A DNA stretch of 64,000 nt from Rusavskia elegans (GCA_011316305.1 SAUG01000082.1:186001-250000); one strand, 5' to 3'. Shown: positions 25,176-36,909, counted from the stretch's first letter. Notes: generated by a model from the sequence alone, not told the origin. Made by a program: numbers and translations.

Positions 25176-25541
25176 TAGACTGGCCGTAGGATCGGATTTC
25201 GAATTCGAGTTAGCTAATCCGACCCGACTCGAATCGGATTAGACTAAAACGTAACCCGATTTAACCGGATTTCGGATTTTAAATTATAATCTAACCCGTT
25301 CCGCTAAAACTACTAAACTCTAGTATAAAAGTATAAAGCTAGTATAACTTTTATACGAGTCTTCTAATAAAAATCTAATTAATTAACTAGACTAGCTAGA
25401 AAGGTTCTAATTGGAGGAAATATATTACCTAGACGTATTATCTTTATTAAACCATTAAAAATATAATTTATTCAATATATTTTCTAGTCGAGTCGGGTAT
25501 CCGACGGTTCGACGAGAATCCGATCCGAACCGGCCAGTCTA
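25176..25541 (+). mobile_element. Type-A MITE (A6)
   Basis: tagactggccgtagg to ccggccagtcta. TSD aatcgaat/aatcggat (25168-25175, 25542-25549), one transition apart. Inserted between two halves of the gypsy-2 RNase H region. Confidence 0.9.
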
Positions 25542-26465
25542 AATCGGATAGTAAAATAACGGTAATAGATATTCTAAACCGAAAAGACGACTTTTAGTTA
25601 TTTACCGGGGAAGTCGATAATTATATATTTTCGTTCGACGACGATATTAGAATTTATGATAAATCTAGAACTCTTTTTAATAATATGAAAATATAAGCTA
25701 TCTTCGAGAAACACGAAAATTATCTGCGAATTGAAGATAATTCGGTATAGTATCGAGACTTTTTCTAAAATAATAATATATTCTAAATTGTAGTATAGGT
25801 TAATACGAAACTCTCGGACAATATCTATAAATAATATCGTCATTATTCGTTTAAAATAAAACTAGCCTGAGAAAAAAAAATATATAAAGTAATATATTAT
25901 ATACTACTCTGTATATAAGTTTACTACTATCTCACGCGATATTAAATAGATAATAGTTTATCTTTTAGATATCTAGAAAGATGGATTAAATCCGTTTAAA
26001 CGCTATAAATTCGATTTAATCGATTTTTTATTAGAAATCGACTGGAGTAATAAATAGATTATCAATATAGATGGTTATACTATTGGATTTTCTATAGTTT
26101 AATCCCTTCAAAATATAATTATAGAGGTACTAGCCGATTTCGTAATCTATCGAATCTACTATAACTATAGTTCTTCGAAGGAAATTATTACTAATCAAAG
26201 TATAAATCTTTAGTCTTTTACTATAGATAAAATATACTATCTTTTAAAATTTAAATATCGAGGTATTATATTTTATTACCTATGAATAAATAGCGCTATC
26301 GAAAAATTTAACGGGGTTTTCGAAAAGATATTTACTAAATATTATATCGAATAGCCGAAAAAGATTAAATATATCTATTTAGATATAATTCTATTTATTA
26401 TACGTATTCGTATATATATAATCATAAGATATATACCTTTCTATTCGCTTTATAGCGTTAGTTTA

Positions 26466-27318
26466 TATTACGTCCACGATTCCACAGAAGTATTCTGAAA
26501 GATTGACCGGCTAATCGAGCCTAATTAACTATAGCCGCCTATAGCCGCTAGGGACGACCCTTATAATAGAAGTTCTTGGCAGACGGCTATCTGTCGGTAC
26601 TATCGGCTACTTTTACTATATTAGACTGGCCGGTTCGGGTCGGGTTCCCGTCGAACCGTCGGGTATCCGACCCGATTTTAGCAACCCGACCCGGACCCGA
26701 CCCGAGTCTTAGCGGGTCGAATCTAGGTCGGGTTATTTAGTAACCCGATCCGATTACGATCTAATTATATTATATATTTAATATATTAATATTTTAATAA
26801 TTAAATAGTGGTAATATATCCAGATAATATATTTTATTTTTCTACGGACTTTCTAGCTAGCGTAGTTAATTAATTAGAATTTTTTTAGTAAATTCGTATA
26901 AAAGTTATACTAGCTTTATACTTTTTTATTTAAATTTAGCGCTAATATCTAGTTTTAGTATATCGGATCCCGTTACGATTTAGGACCCGAAATCCGATCG
27001 GGTCGGATCGAGTTAGCTAATCCGGGTTCGAAACCCGATTCGATAGTCGGTCTATACTATATATATCGCTCCTTACTTTTTTTAGATAGCTTTTCTCGTT
27101 AGTTATTAGTATAATTATTAAATACATTACCACTATTCTCTTTTTAATAATCTTCGTAATAAAGACGTCTCGTAATATCGTAACTATACTTCTACGGCAA
27201 TATAAAATTAGTTATAATAATCTACGTTAGAACTCCTTTACTATTTAGTAACTTGGACTACGTCTACGGCTATAGCTAGGCTCGAGCGTAACGCCCTCTA
27301 ATATACAGGGACGTTACA
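26466..27318 (-). repeat. Solo LTR of the chromovirus family, holding MITE A7
   Basis: Starts tattacgtccacg and ends gacgttaca, the reverse of the LTR at 62. Without MITE A7 and one TSD it is 412 bp. TSD gttta/gtttg (26461-26465, 27319-27323), differing by one RIP-type change. No internal region is present, so this is LTR-LTR recombination inside gypsy-2 integrase. Confidence 0.87.
26622..27054 (-). mobile_element. Type-A MITE (A7)
   Basis: tagactggccggttcggg to gatagtcggtcta. Perfect 8-bp TSD tactatat (26614-26621, 27055-27062). It sits inside the solo LTR, so it is younger than it. It retains a clear gggtcgggt-rich end. Confidence 0.92.
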
Positions 27319-27850
27319 GTTTGATACTGTTAACTAATATTTCTAGCCTTTTTCTAGAAGAATATAATAAAAGTATCGATTCTATACTATTTTTTTCGTA
27401 TGATCGAGCTAAAGTATTTGAATATATAATAGTTTAAATAATAATAAATAAAAATATATGAAATTCGAATGTAAAAGATAATATCTTTATTTAAAAAAAT
27501 ATAGTTTTAATTCTGACTAAAAAGTTTTATAACTTTAAAGTTGATTCGTATAATCTATATAATATTATCTAAATTGAAATTTAAATTATCTATATACCAA
27601 AAACTTTAGATAAGTCGACGAATAAATATCTAATTAGTAGAAATCGTAAAAGAAATATCTTATAAAAGAAAATATTATCGTTAGATAGAAAATACCTTGT
27701 AGATATAGAAGGCTAAAAGAAGTTACTATTGAATAGCTTTCGCTAGATTAAAAATAAAAATGAAAAAGAATTTATAAAATAAAGCCTATAGAGAAACGAA
27801 ATAATAATTATCTATTTAAATTTCGATCGGTATCTAAAATAATATTCGGT

Positions 27851-29779
27851 AGAAAAGCGACGATAAAATATAAATATCTAGAAAAAAAAGATTAATTAGA
27901 TTTTGATTTTATTTATTATTATATTTATACGTAGTTTCTAAAATCTATTAAAAATTTAATTTAGATATAATATCTTTAGCTTTTGTTTACTTTACAAAAA
28001 GTTGTTTTTATTGGATTTCCGTAGTAGAAAAAGTATAGAAAAATATAATTAATTCTAAAATAATATTAAAAGCGAAGCTTTTTACTATTTTACGATATTA
28101 TAATTTTAACGAAGTTTTAATATATATTTTAAATACGGGTTTTTTTCTAATCGATATATAATATATATTTATTTATCGAAAGAAATTAAACTAACAATTT
28201 GATAAAATAGATTTTATCTATATTTTAATATATAGCTAAAATATGGTTAGATTGCCTTTTATAATATATTTATTATATTATAAATTTAGCTACGCCGAAA
28301 TTTAAAATATCTATTTATTTTTCCTCTATCTTAGTATATTTACCGCTTTCGACGAGATATAAGTCTATAATGAAAAATATAGTAATCTTAATTTCTAAAA
28401 TCGAAGTCTGTATATTTATATTTCCACTCGCTATAGAATTATTCTATTTAATATAAAACTACTATATATTTTACTTCTAGAATATAAATACAATGTTTTT
28501 CAGTTAAAATAGCCTATTAAAATAGTATATTCTTTAGTCTTGAAAATATAAAAGAAAGAAGAGATAAATTCTAAAAAAATACGGAATCGAATTAGAAATC
28601 TAATTATATACGATCGATATCCGATAAAAATATTTAGTTGAATACGTTTATACCTTTGAATTTATATAATAGAAATCTAACTAACGGACGACTATTAGCT
28701 TTTTCTTTTTTAACTATATTTATTTATAACGACTCGATTTAAATTATAGAAAGTTTATCATTATTTTGAAATCTATTAGATTTATTAATAGTAGCCTAAA
28801 ACGATAAAACTAGAAAATCGAAATCTCTATTATTCTATAGAAAATTGGGCTAGAAATTGTTATAGTCTACGAATTGTATCGATAATAACGATATATTTGT
28901 AGTAGTGTAGAAAAAATCGATGGGCGATTATTATCTATATAACTCTTTACTTTTATATCTATTAATGATCTAGAGATATATAGAATTTATACTAATAATA
29001 GAAATTGTATATCTACTATAGATTATAATCTATATAAAAATAGATACGAGTATTTTCTTCAAAGATACTTCTATAGATAGTTACTATAAATACCTTCAAG
29101 CTCGTATTATATATTTATATAATCTAGAGAGAAACGGATAGAATCGCTAGTATAATAGCTAAAAAGACAACTTTCCAATTTCAATATAGCTCGAATAAAG
29201 TTAATCGGTTAAAGTGATAAAGATCGTATATATCATAAAATAGTTTATTTATATATAAAAGCTATTAGATTTATAAAAATATAGAAACTAGATAAATCGA
29301 CTAAACGTACAGAAGTATTCTTCTTGAATCTCGATATTTTAACGTCGAAAATTAGCCGGAAGATCGATATTTAATACAATAAATAAACCAAACTATTAAT
29401 ATAAACGATATTTCTACTAGCAAAATTTAATTTAAAGTTTCTAGTACTATATAAAAACAGTATCGGCTTCTATAAATAATAATTAATATTTTATTCGTTT
29501 GCTATCGATTATTATATAAAGGTTTTATAGTAGTCCTAATTATCGTTAAATTAAATACTATATAATATAATAACTAGTATTGATATTAATGCAATAGATA
29601 ATCGATAATATTAAACAGAAACTTTAAAAATTAAAAAATTCGAGTTTATAGTAATTACTAATAAGCTTCTACTAGCGCTTTTATTTATTGTAAAAATAAC
29701 TGTAAAAAGATAGATTTTTACTTTTCGCTTTACTTTATCGTTTATTATTATTTTTAGTTTTACTTCTATTATTATTTAG
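27851..29779. other. Unassigned RIP-mutated DNA
   Basis: No LTR, terminal repeat, TSD or domain was recognised over ~1.9 kb. Some stretches keep ordinary residues between Gln-type stops, so it is probably the remainder of gypsy-2 or another transposon. Confidence 0.4.
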
Positions 29780-30159
29780 TAGACTGGCTGTCGGGTCGAG
29801 TTTCGAATCTAGATTAGCTAACCCGACCCGATCTAAATTAGATTAAAGAATAGTTCGATTCGATTCGATTCCGGATCGGATTCGGGAATTCGAATTCGAT
29901 TTATTAAAACTATTAAAATCTCCTTTCCTATATTATAATACTAAGAAATCCTCGCTTTTACTATATAGTCATATTAATACTCCAAATACTATTTAGATAG
30001 ACGTCGATTTCGTATAACTAAATAGTAAATATTATTTAAATTAATATTTATATATCTATATTATTTTTCTATATTATTTATTATTTAAAAATAAATTATA
30101 TGTAATTTTAAATCTTTAAAACTAATATAAAATATCAAATCTTTTAATTAATCTCCGTC

Positions 30160-30624
30160 TAGATTGGCCGTCGGATCGGATTTCGAATCTAAATTAAAAG
30201 AATCGATTCGATCTAAATCGGTTCCGCCTTTTTTAGATATCGAATCGATAGATTTTCGATTTCTAGTTTATAATCCGATTCGATTCTATTCGAAATTACT
30301 AAGACGTTAAATTCCAGTATAAAAATATAATTCTAGTATAAAAGTTATATCTATTTATTTAAGAAAATTCTAATTAACTAGCTACGCTAACTAGAAAGGT
30401 CCTAGTTAAACTAAATATATTATCTAAATATATTACTAATATATTATATTTTGACTTACAAAATTTATAATATATTACTATTAAAAAAAGTTAAACGGAT
30501 TTCTATTAGATTTTCGAATTTAATCCGACTCGAACCGTTTAGCGAGTCGGTTTAACTAATTTACTAAAACTCGGTACGAATTCCTATAATACCGACGGAA
30601 ACTCGTATCGAAGTAGCCAATCTA
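30160..30624 (+). mobile_element. Type-E MITE (E1)
   Basis: Left end tagattggccgtcgg and right end cgtatcgaagtagccaatcta. The right end is the one used by the full-length hAT copies, not the one of type-A MITEs. TSD tctccgtc/tcctcgcc (30152-30159, 30625-30632) agrees except for transitions. ~465 bp. The empty-site order is visible in hAT-3 (attttcgtctatccg). Confidence 0.8.
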
Positions 30625-31241
30625 TCCTCGCCTATCCGTTTCCTAGACCGATACGTCTAGCGAGGTCTTCTCTAACGAATTCTTTCTAAATAAAATCTAT
30701 TTTAGCTAATTTACAAGCCTGGCGGCATGCCGATCAATAAACGTAATATTAATTAAATTAAATTAATTCTATAGAAAATAACTACAGACTAATAAAGATA
30801 TAGCTAATAGAATTCGAACCGACTATCTAATACTAGTTTTTTATGACGATAATAGATATATTTAATAGAATCTAAACTACTATAAAGATTCCGAATATTA
30901 ATTGTCTAGTATTTCTATAACTATTACTATTAAAGATTAATTTTATAGAAAACTAGTTAATTCTTTCCAGTCGAGAAAAACTATAGAGTATATATAATCG
31001 AAATAATAGTATAAATTCTACTAGTTCACTTTAATAATAGATAGTCTATCTATAATTATATATTGAAACTATTTTAAAATTTTCGACTATCCTATAGTTT
31101 CTAATTCTTCTAATATATATACTATATCAGAATACTTTAATATTATAGTTTATTAAAAAACTAAATAACGAAATTTATAATATTTTATTGAAATAATACT
31201 TGTCCGCGTATAAAGCTAATAGTAATAAAAAGAAATACTAT

Positions 31242-32272
31242 CTTGTTTTATTTATTTTTTTAGTACCCGGTTAACCGTCGATTCCGTAAGCAATTTACTT
31301 TAGTATTAGTACGCTAGCGTTAGATATACGGTATAAAAACTAGTACTCCAGTCTAATTAACTTAAACTAAAGAACTATATAAAATTAACTCGAATCTATT
31401 CCGTAATACGCTCGTGGTATAAACTCCTATAGTTTATTTAAGATAGTAGCAGAATTTTCGCAATATATATACCTTACAGTCGCTTCTTCTTCTTCTTTTA
31501 CTAGTACCTGTAACTACTACGGACTGACTTAACTTATACTATCGTATCTGACGTACGTATTTTCCGCAACAGCCTAGGCTGCAGGCTGATATATATAGAA
31601 CTTCTATAAATAATACTGGACCTATAACTACGATTATACCTTTCTAATTAGAAGAAATAGAATACGAAATCGCTAAATTCGAGCTACTCGATAATATCGA
31701 CCGAATCCTCGCTAGTCCGTCTACTATAACGGACTTTAAATCCCGAGATCCGTTAGTTCTAACTGCGATATTAAAGCCTCGTATTCCGAATCCGCCGGAG
31801 CCGTACGGTTTTAGCGACCGTATTAAACTTCTAGTAGGGGCCTTTATCTTACTAGAATCCGAGCTGGCAGTCGTCGAGTATCTAGATAGGTTAGTAGGCT
31901 GTCTGGATTCGGGTATAACCGTAGATAAAGACGAATTAATAAAGATAAAGGATATTATTACCGCCTGGCAGGTAGTTTTAAAGGCTATATTAGTGGCTTA
32001 TAATCGTGCGTATTTCGAAGTAGTATAAAGGAATCCTGGTACGTGGAGGACTGCGAGTAACAAAAGGTATACTTATATAGGGGAAGAATAGTAATTAAAT
32101 AGAAGATGTAATAGAATAAAAACAATTAACGCTGTAAACCTTGCTTGACTTTTGACTGCGAAAATTCTTTGCTGTATAAGCAATATTTGTTATTACCGTA
32201 TAAAAACTACGGTAATAAAACGCATATATATAATAACTCAATTATAATCCCGGACAGGAGCTCTACAAGAGG
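31242..32272 (+). repeat. D-family repeat, variant D2
   Basis: Flanked by a perfect 13-bp TSD aaagaaatactat (31229-31241, 32273-32285). The 5' block (gtacccggttaaccgtcgattccg) and the tail (aaaccttgcttgac, cggacaggagctctac) match D1 and D3, but the ORF region is longer and diverged. It is ~1.03 kb and clearly less RIP-mutated than the surrounding hAT-2, so it inserted late or escaped most mutation. Confidence 0.85.
31624..32028 (+). pseudogene. Nearly intact small ORF of D2 (134 codons), unrecognised protein
   Basis: From a probable mutated start (ATA at 31624) to TAA at 32026 there is one internal stop, TAA at 31645 (codon 8, likely from CAA). The remaining 127 codons are open, unusual for this window. 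The translation is acidic at first (LEEIEYEIAKFELLDNIDRI), then has a Pro-rich RIPNPPEPYGF, then DRIKLLVGAFILLES and LDRLVGCLDSGITVDKDEL, ending ITAWQVVLKAILVAYNRAYF. The DRIKLLV...LD-G block aligns with RVKLL.VVASV...LD-GYT in D1 and D3, so this is a conserved family protein. There is no signal peptide and no known nuclease, polymerase or zinc-finger motif that I can see. Function unknown. It may be a cargo gene of the repeat or a protein needed for its spread. Confidence 0.55.
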
Positions 32273-32978
32273 AAAGAAATACTATAAAACTTATTTTAAT
32301 TATAGAAAAAAAGCTAGATTAAATTCGATTCTTTTTTTAACTAAATTATATAAAACTAATATCTATATAAAACCGTTTTAGATCTAAATCTACTAGTTCG
32401 AACTATCGAAAACGAGAGAGTCAGGCTATTACTATATATATATCGCTTCAATATAAAGTTTGACGGCAATATATAATTTAAATAAATAGTTATTAACGGT
32501 TATAATATTGTCTTTTAATAAATTAAATCTAATTTAAAAACTTTATAATATACTTTCTTTATATTAGATATCTAATTAAATCTATAAAATGTCGTATATT
32601 TCGAGATATTCATATACTAAATTAATATTTAGTAATAATTATAGAAATATCTAATTAGATTTATATTTCTTTTTACTAATTGTTCTAGACGTTTATAGTA
32701 CTAAAAGCTATTAAAGCTTTTAGAACTTTTTCGGTTGGATGAAAACTTCTAGATATTAATACCAATAATACTAATTCTAATAATAGGTTAAAAAAAAATT
32801 TAAAAAAAACTTTTATTCGATTCGATAGTCGATAAAATCGAATCTAAATCTTTTTAGTTTATCTAATTTATATATTTAATCCAGTAGTTTAAAATATAAT
32901 TAAAACTACTAGATTAAAAATAATTAGTAATAATATTATCTAAAAATTAGATAATAAATAAATTAGAGATATTGGTAC

Positions 32979-33193
32979 TGTAGAATTCCAAGCTGATTTC
33001 CTATAACTATAGAAGAGTGAGGTATTTATATATACAAGCATCCCCACGCTAGGCCTATACCCGCTCCTATACCCGCTCTTGCGATTAGCGACCGGATCAG
33101 TTAGTATCCGAATTCGTATACAACTGTATAATCCAGATATACATCCTATAACCTCTTAAGCCGTTTGTATGGTTCAGAATCCTGACCACTACA
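32979..33193 (+). repeat. Clean ~215-bp presumed solo LTR inside hAT-2
   Basis: Starts tgtagaattcc and ends gaccactaca (TGTAG...CTACA inverted ends). It is flanked by gtac on both sides (32975-32978, 33194-33197). hAT-3 has the corresponding empty site (attagtactagcctatc near 42796). It has normal CA/TG content (aagcatccccacgc, gtatggttcagaatcctgac), in sharp contrast to the mutated flanks. A RIP-mutated relative is at 10421-10636. The parent element is not in the window. A Ty1/copia-type LTR is my guess from its length and ends. Confidence 0.7.
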
Positions 33194-33535
33194 GTACTAG
33201 TCTATCTAGTATCGTAAGAAAGACAATATATATAAATAATATAAGTTTAGAAATATTAAAACTAATATTTGTTTTAAGTTTATACTATTATAGTCTATAT
33301 TTCTATCTTATTTTAATATAAATTTCCCTTTAAAGAAATCTGAAAATGGGTCGATTCTAATTTCTAATCTAGAAATATAATTTAAAATATTTATATTCGA
33401 TAGAATTCGACGTATTTTATAATTCGCTAAATAAATAAATTACGCTATTTTGTTAAAAAAATTATAGGAAAGAATTTATAAAATCTATAAATATAAAAGA
33501 TTATCTTAAATATAGATAAATAGAAATCTTTATTT

Positions 33536-33826
33536 TCTATAGATGATATACTGCAAACGTTTTATAAAATTACTTTATTAGTTTTAAAAACTATAGACGT
33601 TGGAATTTATTTAGTATTTCGATTTTATAGTACTATTTTCGATTATTTTATTAGAATAGAAAAGGTAGTTCGATTATTAAACTATATTAATAAAAAAGTA
33701 AAATTAAAAATTTATAATACTATTACTACGATATTTATAAAATTAAATTTTCGTACTAAAAATATAGTTAGATTAATTTATTATATTATAAATATACTAG
33801 ATTCTAAAATAAAATTTAGCTTTTAT
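33536..33826 (+). pseudogene. hAT transposase segment (hAT-2)
   Basis: Open for ~97 codons up to TAA at 33827. The translation begins SIDDILQTFYKITLLVLKT, continues IYLVFRFYSTIFDYFIR, and ends LIYYIINILDSKIKFSFY. This is the order seen in hAT transposases: an L-x-x-F-x-x-x-T-x-x-L block, a mid-region helix, then the Y-x-x-A-x-x-L-D-P-R-x-K-x-x-x-F/Y block (here LDSKIKFSFY). The homologous region occurs in hAT-3, where part is tandemly duplicated. Catalytic residues outside this segment and the C-terminal dimerisation domain are too degraded to place. The protein would cut and paste elements with TAGACTGGCC ends. Confidence 0.6.
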
Positions 33827-34521
33827 TAAAATTATAATAAAAAAAATAACGATAAAAAAATAAAGGTTATTTTAAAATATAAAAATAGATATCGAATCGA
33901 ATTTAAAAAGTGATTTACTAGATATTATAAGGCTTCTATTAATTTATTAAAATCTAAAACCTTTTATATTAAAGAAAATAAAGAAATATAAAAGAGTAAT
34001 ATATTTGAACTTTTCTAATTAGTCTAAAGATTATTTTATCTATTTTAAATAGTATTCTTCGATAATTCTAGCGTCTTCGAATAGCTATTTTTAAAGCTAA
34101 TCGATATTTTTATATAAATACTACCGAGGATAATCTAAATTAGATATTTTTAAAAATTAGTACTTCGAACTTTCTAAAACTAGTATAAATAGCTCGCGAT
34201 CTTTTTATTTATTTAATATCCTCGATAGGAATAAAGCGGACTTTTAGTATTATTAGACTGACCGTCGGGTCGGATTTTAAATCCGGATTAGCTAACCCGA
34301 CCCGATTTAAATCGAATTAGACTAAAATATAACCCGATCCGACCTGCTAAAACAAGATTTTAGCGCTAAATTTAAATATAAAAGTATAAAGCTAGTATAA
34401 CTTTTATACGAATTTACTAAAAAAATTCTAATTAACTAACTACGCTAGCTAGAAAATCCGTAGTAAAACTAAATATTATATCTAGAAATATTATCTTAAA
34501 TTAATTATTAAAATAATAATA

Positions 34522-34961
34522 GGCCTGGATGGCGCAGTGGTAACGTTACGTGACCTGGAAGCCTAACGGATCCGCGTTCCATCTCGGAGTTAACGGAGTT
34601 AATCTAGCGGGTCGGGGGTTCGAATCCCTCGAAGGTTAACTAATACTTAAGTTTTTTCTATCGACTGAAAGTCGATTTTTATAGAGTTTAAATATAGAAG
34701 GCCTAGTTAGTAGATTATCTCGGCTATAGCCCGATCGATCGAACTTAATTAAGTTAATTAATAAGATTAAATAGATTACGGTTTCTCTCTAGATTTTAGT
34801 TTAGATCTAACTCCTTCGGGAGTCTTTAATTCGAGTTTTCGATAAAATACTTGAGTACTAAATAATTACGTAATCTAATCGAGTTAGCGCCTCTAGTATT
34901 AAATTCGTAAAAGACTAAGATTAAAATCCGAATAATTAATCGTATATATATATATATATAT
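34522..34961 (+). mobile_element. tRNA-headed SINE (SINE-2), full length
   Basis: ggcctggatggcgcagtgg head, body, and (TA)n tail. Flanked by a perfect 12-bp TSD aaaataataata (34510-34521, 34962-34973). The head holds Pol III A- and B-box matches, followed by a short perfect hairpin (atcgact-gaa-agtcgat, 34660-34676). No ORF, as expected of a SINE. The head keeps its CA/TG, so it is younger or better protected than its host MITE. Confidence 0.88.
34530..34627 (+). promoter_or_regulatory. Internal RNA polymerase III promoter of SINE-2 (A box and B box)
   Basis: A box tggcgcagtgg at 34530-34540 and B box ggttcgaatcc at 34617-34627 both fit the tRNA consensus. The ~76-bp gap is longer than in a plain tRNA, pointing to an intron-bearing or long-variable-arm ancestor. 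A matching pair is at 54812-54822 and 54899-54909 in SINE-3. Confidence 0.75.
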
Positions 34962-35571
34962 AAAATAATAATATATTAAATATATAATATAATCGGGTCG
35001 GATCCGGATCGGGTTACTAAAATCGGATCGGATACCCGACGGTTCGACGGGAACCCGACCCGAACCGGCCAGTCTAAGTATTATAAAAAATGTTTATTAG
35101 TAGAATCGAATCTAAATAATTCTAAAATATATAGGATAGATGATTATAATTAAATATTATAACCTTACTACAGATTTAGATATAGATAAAATTTTAAAAA
35201 GGCTATAAAATATATATAATCAGATAGTATTTGAAAATAGAATTTTATTTAAAGCATTGAATTCCTTTTAAAAAAGCGTTTAAAAGTATTTTAAATGAAC
35301 TAACTAAAGTATATAGTAGCTAGTATTAAATGGAATATATTATCGTTCAAAATTATCAAAATTATTTATTATAAATAAAATAATATATCTAAAGTAATAA
35401 TTATTTGTAAAAACTATAGTATTCGACTATCTAATATAATTATTAATCGAGTCAAAGTAGATTTCTATCGGTTTCTATTTTATAATCTATATTAACTTTC
35501 TATTCTAATATTAGAATTCGATCTAAACTAATTCGCTAAAATTCGGGTCGAGTTCTCGAAATACCGACGGG

Positions 35572-36749
35572 TGAAAATACTTGTATATATAAATCCTTAA
35601 CTCTTCGATAATTTATAGAAAATCAGTTTAAAATTCTACAATAGTAGAAAATTATAGATTATTAATTGAACAATTAGAATAAAATCGATTTAAAAGTAAA
35701 AATATTTTCTTAGATCTCTAATAGCGAGTAGTATTTACAGTCATTACTAGATATACGAGGTTAATAAACAGATTAGTTAAGAAATTCGATTGATTAAAAA
35801 GTAATTTATAATTACAAAATTAATTACTGAAGATAAAAATAGAAAACTCGATAATACAACTAAAATCTATGGTAATTCTCCTCTACGTTAAATATACATC
35901 TCGAAACGGATTGGATCGAATCGGGTTTTGGAATATCTGATTCGATTCATTTCGGATTGGGATATTTTCAGATCGGATTATAAGAGAATTAGATTATAAA
36001 AGGGTTTTCGAAGATTTAACTCGTTAAAAAGACAGATAGATTAGTTATCGCGCTAGTATAGACGTTAAATTAAATTAAATGAACTTTTTATATATTTTAA
36101 TATTTTAATTAACTAGATTTACCAAATAGACTATTTTAGCCTCTATATTAAATTTTCAAGAATTTATTTTAAATAATATTTTTTTTCGTAAACCCCGCTT
36201 CGAATCTAACTCGTTTCGATTCGAATTAGATCGATATCTATCTAACTCGATTCAAACTCGACCCGAACCTATTCGAGATAGATTCGGGTCGAATATTTCT
36301 ATATCTCGTTCCGAGATATAGTTAAATAGATAAATAACTTTTAAAAAAGATAGAAAAGATCGCGGATATTATAAATTTACTTTAAATATTATAGGCTAGG
36401 CTTTACGTCTATATAACCATCCGATATTAAAACGAAAAAATATTATAAAATCTATAGTAGCTGGTATAATCAATATAAATAGTAAAAGTATAAACTATTT
36501 AAATAGTATTATAACTTTACATTCGACTCTATTAAAATATAATATTCAGTGGCAAACGTTTTAATAAATACTAGATATTTGGTATAGTTTTTAGAAACTA
36601 ATCTTTTAATAAATACTAATTATTTGAATATTGTTTAGTAGTTAGTAATATTTAGTCATACTGATTATTATTTACAATTAAACAATTAGTTAGTTATTTA
36701 GCTCTATTTAGTATACTAATTGTTTTCATAATATTTATTATAGTAGATC
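35572..36749. other. Unassigned DNA with a possible GC-ended repeat at ~35892-36320
   Basis: Within this stretch, ~35892-35960 (tctcgaaacggattggatcg...) and ~36190-36320 (...cgggtcgaatatttc, then ctcgttccgagata) are GC-rich ends around an AT-rich core. The outer ends read tctcg-a/g-aacg in inverted orientation. It resembles the build of the MITEs but has different termini. I found no convincing TSD. The rest is unassigned. Confidence 0.4.
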
Positions 36750-36909
36750 TAAATTGGTCGTCGGATCGGGTCGCCATCTAAAAATCAAGAATCGATATCG
36801 AATATCTAATTATATTAGATAATATACTAACTATAAAACGTAATATTATCGTATTAGCCACGTTTACCGCGTTCTCGGGTCACCATTTGAAATCGAAACG
36901 GCCAGTTTA
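36750..36909 (+). mobile_element. Type-F mini-MITE (F2), 160 bp
   Basis: Ends taaattggtcgtcgg and ggccagttta (mutated TAGACTGGCC ends). The right half (tagccacgtttaccgcg, cgggtcaccatttg) matches F1 at 45783-45942. TSD agtagatc/aacagatt agrees allowing transitions. Confidence 0.7.

Larger units (their letters stand above)
23509..27850 (+). pseudogene. Pol of gypsy-2 (RT, RNase H, integrase), interrupted
   Basis: Plus-strand Ty3/gypsy pol. RT: KFTTF.SIINNIYKLFFNKFVVVY, then F-C-N-ILIYS at ~24394-24420 where Y-X-D-D-ILIYS is usual, so the active site is lost. RNase H: ERNYAIYNRGLLTIKKSLQR and LAEFRRYKLDIKYKSN up to 25175. MITE A6 then intervenes. VIDILNRKDDF (the usual ADALSRR end of RNase H) follows at ~25560-25590. 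Integrase core: KEIITNQSINL and INSAIEKFNGVFEKIFTKY at ~26170-26350. A solo LTR (26466-27318) interrupts again, and a C-terminal tail continues to about 27850. No chromodomain and no LTRs of its own were found. Confidence 0.75.
34254..35076 (+). mobile_element. Type-A MITE (A8) holding SINE-2
   Basis: tagactgaccgtcgggtc to ccggccagtcta. Perfect 8-bp TSD agtattat (34246-34253, 35077-35084). SINE-2 and one SINE TSD account for the extra length; the MITE itself is ~371 bp. Confidence 0.92.
29780..35571 (+). mobile_element. hAT-like DNA transposon hAT-2, right terminus truncated
   Basis: Left end tagactggctgtcgggtc, followed by the family's GC-rich subterminal block and the ctatattataatacta segment shared with hAT-1, hAT-3 and hAT-4. 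The right end matches hAT-3 up to ccgacggg at ~35571 and then departs, so the last ~25 bp and the right TSD are missing. It contains MITE E1, repeat D2, a clean solo LTR, and MITE A8 holding SINE-2. The transposase segment is annotated separately. Confidence 0.7.

Noticed and set aside
25598..25843. 81-codon minus-strand frame.
   Set aside because: Antisense to the gypsy-2 pol region just after the RNase H end; I-, Y- and F-rich as expected of chance translation of AT-rich DNA.
26630..26760. Regularly repeated cccgaccc/gggtcgg words suggesting a CRISPR or satellite array.
   Set aside because: They are subterminal repeats of the MITEs, with no unique spacers, in a fungal context.
32145..32381. 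78-codon plus-strand frame.
   Set aside because: Runs across the tail of D2, its TSD and resumed hAT-2 sequence. Not conserved in other D copies.
34522..34640. A functional host tRNA gene.
   Set aside because: A and B boxes are good, but the 5' and 3' ends do not pair as an acceptor stem, the unit continues into a conserved ~320-bp body, and it is repeated with TSDs: a SINE head.
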